Of a DNA stretch of 16,393 nucleotides, positions 7,113 to 12,981 are shown piece after piece (positions within the stretch are counted from its first letter, which is position 1; each line of letters begins with the position of its first letter). A model generated the notes under the pieces. That model worked only from the letters and a program-made list of their open reading frames with translations. It ran no database searches and was not told the DNA's origin. A program made the position numbers and the translations under genes. Source of the stretch: CAZSAT01 sp964604675 (GTDB lineage: Bacteria > Myxococcota_A > UBA796 > CAJQPC01). Where the stretch lies: the NCBI GenBank assembly GCA_964604675.1, contig CAZSAT010000148.1, positions 1 to 16,393 of the forward strand. Direction: 5' to 3'.

Positions 7113-7301
7113 TCAGGCCTCGAGCAGCTCGTGCACCTGGAGCCCGTTGCGAACGCGCTCCAAGCGCACCTGCGCCTCGGGGCGCTCCAGGTACCGCGGG
7201 AGCACACCCGGCGGGGTGAGGACCCGTCGGCTCTGGAGCTCACGCACGATGGGGAGGTGCGTGGCCGCGATCTTGCCCACGAAGAGTGGCTCGAGCTCCA
7301 C
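7113..7301 (-). pseudogene. Displaced C-terminal end of the QEGLA-motif peptidase
   Basis: This 62-codon frame reads ELEPLFVGKIAATHLPIVRE, then LQSRRVLTPPGVLPRYLERP and EAQVRLERVRNGLQVHELLE, which is the expected C-terminus of the family (LEPLxVGKIAxxHxPxxEEL). It joins the main frame at the sequence cagggtggagctcgag. Dropping one base there (or adding two) restores QG-ELEPLFVGK without a break, giving a protein of about 614 residues. Whether the shift is genuine or an assembly error cannot be decided here. The TGA at 7113-7115 is the proper end of the gene. Confidence 0.75.
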
Positions 7302-8958
7302 CCTGGCTCAGGTGGTCGAGAACGGTCAGCAAGCCCCTCAGGTAGACCAGGTCCTTGGTGAACCCGCCCGAGCGGTAGATGCGGACGACGAGGCTGAACG
7401 CTGCGCGCTTGCCGAAGCCGTAGCGGCGCAGCAGGCGGTAGGAGTCGATGAAGCTCGCGCCGCCCGCGCAGGCGTCCGCGATGATCACCCGGCCGGCCAG
7501 GATCCGAAGCCGCGCCGGTGACATGCCGCCCGCGAGGTATTCGGCCAGGACAGCGATCCCTTCCTGCAGCTCCTCGTAGCCCGCGAGTCCGTGCTGGAGC
7601 TGCTTCAGCCTCTGGGACCGCCCGTTGCACCAGGTGAGCAGGTGGGTGCCGACCTCGTGCTGGATGAGGGCGTCGACGCGCGCCGCGGGCGTGGAGGTGT
7701 TGCCGGGCACCAGCAGCCTCCCCTGGGACACCATCAGGCCGCCGCTCATGTCGCTTCGGATCTCGACCGAAGCGTCGAAGCCTTTCCAGCGCTCGCGGTA
7801 CCAGGCCAGCTCCTCTTCCGCCCGCCGCGCGAACTCCGTTGCGTCGACCGAAGCGCCGGAGTGGCGTCCCCGCGCCGTCGCGGAGACGGTCTCCAGCACC
7901 TCCTCGGCGCGACGGACCAGGGCCGAGGAGCACGCCCCGTAGGCGGCGAGGCTCCCGTACACGAAGCGGGGCGTGCCTCGGTCTCCCAACATCGTGAGCT
8001 GGCGGTCGAGCTCGGCCCGCTTCTCGAGGAAGAGGTCGCTCAGGGTCGGATCTTCGACGCGTTCGATGGGGATGCGGTACAGCGTCCGCTTCAGCTCGCC
8101 GGGGTCGACGGGCAGCGGGCGGTACCGGAGCAACGGGACCTTCTCGAAGCCGCTCCGTTGGAAAGCCCTCCAGGCGCCGTCGCCGTTGACGGGACTCACG
8201 CAGAGCAGGAAGTCGAAGCTGCGCGCCACCCTCGAGAGCTGCTCGTCGACCGTCCAGACCGCCTTGACGACGGCTCGCCGACCGAGCGCATGCCACGAGG
8301 TGGTGCGGTAGGTGGTGTGGTCCTTCGCGAAGCGGTAGGCCGTGTGGCGCATGGCCGCGCCGACGATCTTGCGGGCCCTTCGGAGGAGGCCGGGAAGCTC
8401 ACCGCCCTCGTTCTTCCACGTGGCGTCGATGGCGACGGTGAGCTGCACGCAGCCGAGCTCGGCGGCGAGCTTGCGACCGAGGAGAGGCCGCGGTCCACGG
8501 GCGCCGCGCACCCGGGGGAGCACGCCAACGGTCTGGGCGCGGCCCGCGATGCGGAGGCGTCCCAGGTGGCGGGCCAACACGCCTGCAAGCTCGACGCTCA
8601 GGTCGTTGTCGTCCGTGTAGACCCGGATCGGGTCGTCGTGCGCGCCCACCTCGGTCGGGACCAGCTCCATCAACAGGAAGCCGCCGTAGCGCTCCTGCGC
8701 AAGCAGCGCGAGCTCGCGGGCCACCGCGCGTGGACCGGGGTCCTTGTGGACCGGGTCGAGCAGGTAGGCGGCTTCGCCGTCGACGAGGGTCGCGTCCGGA
8801 CCGCGCTGGAGGCAGAGAAAGGGCAGCGGGCGGTCGACGTGCACCCGCACGTCGCCGGGGAGGATCTGGCGCACCGGTACGCCGCCTTCGAGCTTGGCCC
8901 GAAGCGCGGCCGCCCGATCGGCGTGGTTCTTAGAGGGTCGCGATGTTAGAGTTGTCAA
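7240..8958 (-). CDS. QEGLA-motif (DUF1704, MATCAP-like) metallopeptidase, frameshifted near its end
   Basis: This is a member of the TIGR02421/DUF1704 family ('flavohemoglobin expression-modulating QEGLA motif protein'), related to the eukaryotic MATCAP/KIAA0895 tyrosine carboxypeptidases. The zinc site is complete: HEVGTH at residues 434-439 (HExxxH) and the third ligand E466 within LQEGIAVLAEYLAGG. Other hallmarks are RPLPFLCL near residue 43, YTDDNDLSVELAGVL, VDALIQHEVGTHLLT and RIYRSGGFTKDLVYLRGLL. After residue about 553 (near base 7300) the frame departs from the family and ends in an unrelated tail (ARATLRGQDRGHAPPHRA); the proper C-terminus is in the next frame. The TTG at 8958 overlaps the ATP-grasp gene by 29 bases and has no strong ribosome binding site; an in-frame GTG about 27 codons on is an alternative. 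The catalytic core is intact, so activity is possible. The substrate is unknown; it is probably cytoplasmic, acting together with the upstream ATP-grasp protein. Confidence 0.85.
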   Translation of the reverse strand: MTTLTSRPSKNHADRAAALRAKLEGGVPVRQILPGDVRVHVDRPLPFLCLQRGPDATLVDGEAAYLLDPVHKDPGPRAVARELALLAQERYGGFLLMELVPTEVGAHDDPIRVYTDDNDLSVELAGVLARHLGRLRIAGRAQTVGVLPRVRGARGPRPLLGRKLAAELGCVQLTVAIDATWKNEGGELPGLLRRARKIVGAAMRHTAYRFAKDHTTYRTTSWHALGRRAVVKAVWTVDEQLSRVARSFDFLLCVSPVNGDGAWRAFQRSGFEKVPLLRYRPLPVDPGELKRTLYRIPIERVEDPTLSDLFLEKRAELDRQLTMLGDRGTPRFVYGSLAAYGACSSALVRRAEEVLETVSATARGRHSGASVDATEFARRAEEELAWYRERWKGFDASVEIRSDMSGGLMVSQGRLLVPGNTSTPAARVDALIQHEVGTHLLTWCNGRSQRLKQLQHGLAGYEELQEGIAVLAEYLAGGMSPARLRILAGRVIIADACAGGASFIDSYRLLRRYGFGKRAAFSLVVRIYRSGGFTKDLVYLRGLLTVLDHLSQGGARATLRGQDRGHAPPHRA

Positions 8959-10825
8959 AGTCGCGCCTGTAGTAGGTCATGAAGCCGACCTTGCGTTCCA
9001 ACGCCCGGATCACGGCCACGGAGAAGTCCACCCCCTCGAACTTCTGGGCGCTGCCGAGCCCCCCGGGGCTGAACACGTTGATCTCCATGAGCTTGTCGCC
9101 GACGACGTCGAGACCGACCAGGAACATGCCGTCCTGGACCAGCTTCGGACGCACCATCTCCACGAGCTCCAGGGCCTCCCGTGTGACGTCCGCCTTGGCC
9201 AGCTTGCCGCCTGCATGGATGTTGCTGCGCAGATCGCCTCCGGTCCGCACGCGCCGGAACGCCGCGTAGCGACCCTTGTGCATCAGCGGCTCACCATTCA
9301 TCACGAAGAGCCGCATGTCGCCCTGGGCCGCGCGGTGCAGGTATTCCTGCGCGATGACGTAGCCGTCCCGGGTGACGGCCTCGATCATCTGGTTCATGTT
9401 GGCCACGTCCTGAGGCTCGATCAGGAACACGCTCTGGCCACCACTGCCGGTCAGCGGCTTGAGCACGACCCTGCGGTTGGCGTCGCGAACGAAGGCTTTC
9501 ACGTCGGCAGCGTTGCGCGTGATCAGCGTGCGCGGCCGCACCTCCTCGGGGAAGCCCTGGAAGTACATCTTGGAGTTCGCCTGGGCCAGACCCTCGGGCG
9601 AGTTGACCACGATGGTTCCACGCCGGGCGGCCATGCGCCCGAAGGTGATGCTGGCCCCGACCGCCCAGGGTCGGATGAGGGTGTCGTTGGCCGGGTCGTT
9701 CCGGAGCATGAGCACGTCGAGCTCGTCCACGGTGATGCGTTCCCGGACCGCACGAGGGCCGCGGATGGCCTCCAGGAAGGCCTTGCCGTCCTTGTAGGCC
9801 TTGTTCGGAACCGTGCGCGCGTGGGCGCGGATGTGCTCGTCGGGGTCGTAGGCGAGGTCCCCGACGGTCATCAGCCAGGCCTCGTGTCCGGCGCGACGAG
9901 CCGCGAGCGCGAGGCGGATGGTGGTGTAGCCGGCCCGTTCGGTCTCGAAGTCGTTGATCACGAAGCCGATGCGGATGGCCTTCTCGCGGTGCAGGCGAGC
10001 GCTGCGGCTGCGGCTCCGCGTGGGGCGGGACGACACCGACGGCAGCGCGGCCTCCGCCGCTGGCGTGGCAGCGCGGAGGGCTTCGAGCACAGCGGCGTGT
10101 TGCGCCTTGTCGAGCTTGCCGGTCCACTCGTCCATGAAGAACTTCTTGACCTCGATGGCGAGCACGCACGCGTCGCGCGGGAAGCGCTCATGGATCCAGC
10201 GCGAGAGGTGCCCGCCCCGGAAGCGCACGTTCTCGCGCACGTCCAGGGCCCCTCCGGGAAAGTCGTGCGCGCGGAGGCCAGCCATCATGGCGTCGACCAC
10301 GGGCGCCCAACGCTTCCGATCGAGCGAGCCGGTGCCGATGTTCACTTGCGGGTTCTGGGCCGGGTCGGCCTCCGTGCCGGGACCGGAGCGGCGGTGGTTG
10401 TAGCTGTGCAGGTCGAGCACCAGGATCCGCCCGTGGCGCTCGATGGCGGCCTGGAGCACCCGTTCGACCTCGGCGTAGAACGCGTCGTACTCGGCGAGGG
10501 ACGTGGCGACGCTCCGGTCGCTCGGTCCGTCGGCGTAGAGCTTCAGGCCCCAGGCGTCTTCGGGCCTGCGGTAGACCGCCGTCGCGCGGGACCGGTTGAA
10601 GTCGACCTGGAACCGCGAGTGCGTGGCGCAGATCGCGGTGGGCGCGACGACGGTCCATCCGTCGGTGAACGGGTCCTCCTCGCGGAGGCGCTGGTCTTCC
10701 GAGAGCTGGAGCTCCTTCGCCACGTCGGAACGAAGCTCGTGGCCGGCATGGATGGCGAACGCGACGGTCGCTCCGTCTCCTTCCCTCAAGGTCCAGAGAG
10801 GCAACTGCTTCTTCGGCTTCGACAT
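8930..10825 (-). CDS. Fusion of N-formylglutamate amidohydrolase-like and GshB/RimK-type ATP-grasp domains
   Basis: The 631-residue protein has two domains. Residues about 20-255 resemble N-formylglutamate amidohydrolases, zinc-type amide hydrolases (HAGH 26-29, DFNR 75-78, VLDLHSYNHRR 136-146, FRGGHLSRW near 202). A Ser/Arg/Pro linker (about 260-280) leads to an ATP-grasp ligase (285-625) like glutathione synthetase: VIND/YTTIRLALAARRAGHEA, RNDPAND, VVNSPEGLAQANSKMYFQGF, VVLKPLTGSGG (ATP-binding K456), AQEYL/GDMRLFVMNGEP, SNIHAGG and MEINVFSPGGLG (Mg-binding E581/N583). Such ligases join an amine to a carboxylate using ATP. Because the hydrolase is fused and the next gene is a metallopeptidase, simple glutathione synthesis seems unlikely; it may attach amino acids to a peptide or protein, but this is inference. 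The ATG at 10825 has AAGGGTGG in front; the open frame upstream lacks similarity. It is the first gene of the operon. Confidence 0.88.
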   Translation of the reverse strand: MSKPKKQLPLWTLREGDGATVAFAIHAGHELRSDVAKELQLSEDQRLREEDPFTDGWTVVAPTAICATHSRFQVDFNRSRATAVYRRPEDAWGLKLYADGPSDRSVATSLAEYDAFYAEVERVLQAAIERHGRILVLDLHSYNHRRSGPGTEADPAQNPQVNIGTGSLDRKRWAPVVDAMMAGLRAHDFPGGALDVRENVRFRGGHLSRWIHERFPRDACVLAIEVKKFFMDEWTGKLDKAQHAAVLEALRAATPAAEAALPSVSSRPTRSRSRSARLHREKAIRIGFVINDFETERAGYTTIRLALAARRAGHEAWLMTVGDLAYDPDEHIRAHARTVPNKAYKDGKAFLEAIRGPRAVRERITVDELDVLMLRNDPANDTLIRPWAVGASITFGRMAARRGTIVVNSPEGLAQANSKMYFQGFPEEVRPRTLITRNAADVKAFVRDANRRVVLKPLTGSGGQSVFLIEPQDVANMNQMIEAVTRDGYVIAQEYLHRAAQGDMRLFVMNGEPLMHKGRYAAFRRVRTGGDLRSNIHAGGKLAKADVTREALELVEMVRPKLVQDGMFLVGLDVVGDKLMEINVFSPGGLGSAQKFEGVDFSVAVIRALERKVGFMTYYRRDFDNSNIATL

Positions 10826-10927
10826 GGATCCACCCTTCGCCAATCGACTTGTGATGGCGCGGCGACATCTATCTCCAAGCGCGGACGGGGTCGCTGCGGG
10901 CAAGGATACAACCGGTGCGAAGTTCGC
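10826..10927 (-). other. Leader region of the ATP-grasp operon
   Basis: This 102-base gap separates the methyltransferase stop from the ATP-grasp start, with both genes on the minus strand. It holds the ribosome binding site (AAGGGTGG) and some AT-richer sequence (GATAGAT at about 10876-10870), but no -35/-10 pair I can defend. It is long enough to hold a separate promoter. Confidence 0.3.
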
Positions 10928-11560
10928 TCAGCTCGCAGCGCACGCGCGGCGCAGGCAGATCACGGCGTCCACGCCTCCGCCAGCTGCTCGCGGTCGGTGC
11001 TCCGCCACCACAGGCGTCCAGTCGTGTGCGTTCAGCGCGGCGACGTCCGCGAGCGACACCTGGACCTGCGCGGCCGCGATGGTCGGCTCACCGGTCTCGG
11101 GATCGAGGGCTTGATGACCGATCAGCAGGAGCGTGCCGCCGGGCGCCACCCCGGCCGCAAGCCGCTGCACAGCGGCCGAGACGTCCCCGGGGATGTGCAC
11201 GTAGGCCATCACGACCAGGTCGTAGGCTCGCGGTTCTGGAGACCACTCCGCCAGATCCCGCTGGTGCCACGCGATCCGGGAGGCCAGGCCCGGGCAAGCC
11301 GCTGTGGCCTGACGGCGCCCGTGCGCGAGAGCGGCCTCGGAGACGTCCACGGCGGTCACCTTCCACCCCCGGCTGGCCAGCCACAGTGACTCGGCACCGT
11401 GGCCACAGCCCGCATCGAGTGCATGCCCCGCGGAGAGCCCCCCGGCCTGATCGATGACGTGGCGGTTCGGCGGGCGCTGAGCCACCTTCTCCGCATGGTC
11501 GCGGAGCGTCCGGGTCCAGAGCGCTTCCCAGAAGTCGCGGTCGAAGGCGGGTGCAGGCAT
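10928..11560 (-). CDS. Class I SAM-dependent methyltransferase
   Basis: The 210-residue product is a Rossmann-fold methyltransferase. Motif I (ALDAGCGHGAESLWLASRGW, from residue 47) binds S-adenosylmethionine and is followed by the strand ending in the acidic residue that contacts the ribose (KVTAVDVS, D72). Later strands are AYDLVVMAYVHIPGDVSAAV and GGTLLLIGHQAL, standard for small-molecule methyltransferases of the Methyltransf_11/25 or thiopurine/tellurite type. The N-terminal FDRDFWEALWTRTLRD resembles the WxxxW start of such enzymes. The substrate is unknown. The ATG at 11560 is fixed by a strong Shine-Dalgarno AGGAGG six bases upstream; the frame is open far beyond it but without meaningful sequence. 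A perfect palindrome directly precedes the Shine-Dalgarno. The gene diverges from the metallo-beta-lactamase gene. Confidence 0.9.
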   Translation of the reverse strand: MPAPAFDRDFWEALWTRTLRDHAEKVAQRPPNRHVIDQAGGLSAGHALDAGCGHGAESLWLASRGWKVTAVDVSEAALAHGRRQATAACPGLASRIAWHQRDLAEWSPEPRAYDLVVMAYVHIPGDVSAAVQRLAAGVAPGGTLLLIGHQALDPETGEPTIAAAQVQVSLADVAALNAHDWTPVVAEHRPRAAGGGVDAVICLRRACAAS

Positions 11561-11572
11561 CGGCCACCTCCT

Positions 11573-11591
11573 GCTCGACCGATGGTCGAGC
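11573..11591. promoter_or_regulatory. Perfect 8-bp inverted repeat, operator or 5' leader hairpin
   Basis: GCTCGACC-GAT-GGTCGAGC is a perfect dyad with 8-base arms and a 3-base spacer. It lies 12 bases upstream of the methyltransferase ATG and ends directly beside its AGGAGG (11566-11571). It could be a repressor operator, or in the mRNA a stable hairpin bordering the Shine-Dalgarno that affects ribosome entry. Neither can be chosen from sequence. Confidence 0.55.
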
Positions 11592-11772
11592 CATGCGTTC
11601 GGAGCCGCTAACCGAGGCGTGCTCTCGCGCCTCCCGGCCCCGTGTTGCGCGCCGCACCACGCCACGGCATCCTCCCGCTTCCCGTTTCCGGACGTCTCGT
11701 GATCGCCACTGCGCTGCTCCGTACCCTCTCGCTCCTTCACGGCGTGCACCGTGGCGCCGGAGGCCTGAGGCC
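11592..11772. promoter_or_regulatory. Divergent upstream region of methyltransferase and MBL-fold genes
   Basis: This divergent gap must carry promoters for both directions. Visible are two weaker inverted repeats: GAGGCG-N8-CGCCTC (11614-11633) and CACGG-N6-CCGTG (11738-11753), the latter just upstream of the MBL gene. No clear -35/-10 pair stands out in this GC-rich stretch. GGAGG at 11759-11763 is a possible ribosome binding site for the GTG at 11773. Confidence 0.35.
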
Positions 11773-12948
11773 GTGATCCTGCGCATCGCCGTGGCCGCAG
11801 GCGGCCTCTGCACCTTGGTGGCGGCCGCCCTGCTGGCCGACGCCTGGGTGGCGCTCGGGCACGGCCCCGACGACGAGCGACGCGCCCGCATGGAGGCGTC
11901 GCCCCAGTGGGAGGACGGCGTGTTCGTGAACGAGGAGCCGATGTGGAACAACTACGTCGGGATGTTCACGAGCTGGTCGCGGGCGTCTGCGTACGGCTCG
12001 CCGGAACAACCTGTTGCCGTGGAGCGGGGCGACGCCAGCCGCTTTGCGTCCGCTCCGCGCTCCGGGCTGCGGGTGACCTGGCTCGGGCACAGCACCCAGC
12101 TCATCGAGATCGATGGGGTCACGGTGCTGACCGACCCGATCTTCGGAGGACGGGCGTCGCCCTTCACCTGGGCGGGGCCGGCCACCTGGTACGCGCCACC
12201 GATTCCCCTCGACGCGTTGCCAGTGCCCGACGCGGTGCTCTTGTCGCACGACCACTACGACCACCTCCAGGTCGAGACCATCCAGCGCATGGCCGACTGG
12301 GACACACGCTTCGTGGCCCCGCTGGGTGTCGGAGCCCACCTGGCCTACTGGGGGGTGCCTCCGGAGCGCATCACCGAGGTGGACTGGTGGGACTCCGTCC
12401 AGGTGGGGGCCGTCGAGGTCGTGGCCACGCCCGCGCGCCATGCGTCGGGGCGCCAGGTGTTCGACCAGAACCGCACGCTGTGGGCGGGGTACGCGCTCGT
12501 GGGCCCGGAACACCGCGTGTTCTTCTCCGGCGACACCGGGCTCTTCTCGGCCCTCCAGACGATCGGCGAGCGCTACGGGCCCTTCGACCTGACGATGTTC
12601 GAGGTGGGCGCCTACGATCGGGACTGGCCGGACTGGCACCTGGGCCCGGAGAACGCGGTCACGGCCCACCGGTGGGTGCGCGGCGAGGTCTTGATGCCGA
12701 TCCACTGGGGGCTCTGGAACCTCGCGCTCCACGGCTGGACCGAGCCCATCGAGCGCGTGCTGGTGGCCGTCGAGGAGCGGGGCGTGCCGGTCGTGGCGCC
12801 TCGTCCGGGGGCGAGCTTCGAGCTCGAGCCCCTGCCCACCCTGGAGCGCTGGTGGCCGGACGTGCCGTGGGACTCCGCGGAGGTCCACCCGATCGTCACG
12901 CGTGGCCTCCGGGATCCTCCGGTGGCTGACCCCGCGGGAGTGCACTAA
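11773..12948 (+). CDS. Membrane-anchored metallo-beta-lactamase-fold hydrolase (RomA/NAPE-PLD-like)
   Basis: The 391-residue product has an N-terminal hydrophobic helix (residues 2-24, ILRIAVAAGGLCTLVAAALL), so it is probably anchored in the inner membrane. A metallo-beta-lactamase domain of the RomA/UlaG/NAPE-PLD group follows. Metal motifs are complete: LSHDHYDHL (H159, H161, D163, H164), PARH (H223), FFSGDTG (D254) and PIHWG (H311). Also typical are VTWLGHSTQLIEIDGVTVLT, DPIFGGRASPFTWAGP and DLTMFEVGAYDRDWPDWHLG. Such proteins hydrolyse phosphodiesters or related bonds, in eukaryotes N-acyl-phosphatidylethanolamine; the bacterial substrates are mostly unknown. The GTG at 11773 gives the full helix and has GGAGG nine bases before it; the frame upstream of it is arginine-rich nonsense. 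The TAA stop at 12946-12948 abuts the operator candidate of the next operon. Confidence 0.9.
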   Translation: MILRIAVAAGGLCTLVAAALLADAWVALGHGPDDERRARMEASPQWEDGVFVNEEPMWNNYVGMFTSWSRASAYGSPEQPVAVERGDASRFASAPRSGLRVTWLGHSTQLIEIDGVTVLTDPIFGGRASPFTWAGPATWYAPPIPLDALPVPDAVLLSHDHYDHLQVETIQRMADWDTRFVAPLGVGAHLAYWGVPPERITEVDWWDSVQVGAVEVVATPARHASGRQVFDQNRTLWAGYALVGPEHRVFFSGDTGLFSALQTIGERYGPFDLTMFEVGAYDRDWPDWHLGPENAVTAHRWVRGEVLMPIHWGLWNLALHGWTEPIERVLVAVEERGVPVVAPRPGASFELEPLPTLERWWPDVPWDSAEVHPIVTRGLRDPPVADPAGVH

Positions 12949-12981
12949 GATAGCAATCGAACGCTTTCTATGTTGTGCCCA
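12946..12981 (+). promoter_or_regulatory. Promoter candidate of the amidohydrolase-tetR operon, perhaps leaderless
   Basis: TATGTT at 12969-12974 could be a -10 box (4 of 6 consensus bases). It would place the transcript start at about the ATG itself (12981). That would explain why no Shine-Dalgarno is visible before this gene. The -35 position has a poor match. The palindrome would then lie between -35 and -10, a typical repression site. Confidence 0.3.
12950..12971. promoter_or_regulatory. Imperfect palindrome, probable TetR operator
   Basis: ATAGCAATCG-AA-CGCTTTCTAT is a 22-base dyad with 8 of 10 arm positions matching. It begins two bases after the MBL stop and ends nine bases before the amidohydrolase ATG. 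Size, symmetry and the CGAACG-like centre fit operators of TetR-family repressors. The operon it precedes ends in a TetR gene, so autoregulation is the natural reading. Confidence 0.6.

Noticed and set aside
7285..7310. Programmed ribosomal frameshifting as explanation of the peptidase frame change
   Set aside because: I see no slippery heptamer, stimulatory Shine-Dalgarno or convincing downstream structure; a mutation or sequencing error is simpler.
7595..8949. + strand open frame opposite the QEGLA peptidase
   Set aside because: The minus strand carries the HExxxH and QEGLA motifs; the + strand product is a mirror without motifs.
8894..11389. Very long + strand open frame (over 800 codons) opposite the ATP-grasp gene
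   Set aside because: It is antisense to two clearly recognised genes, shows no family motif, and is the typical mirror frame in GC-rich DNA.
11561..11749. Earlier start for the methyltransferase
   Set aside because: The extension is arginine-rich without similarity, and the AGGAGG before the ATG at 11560 is decisive.
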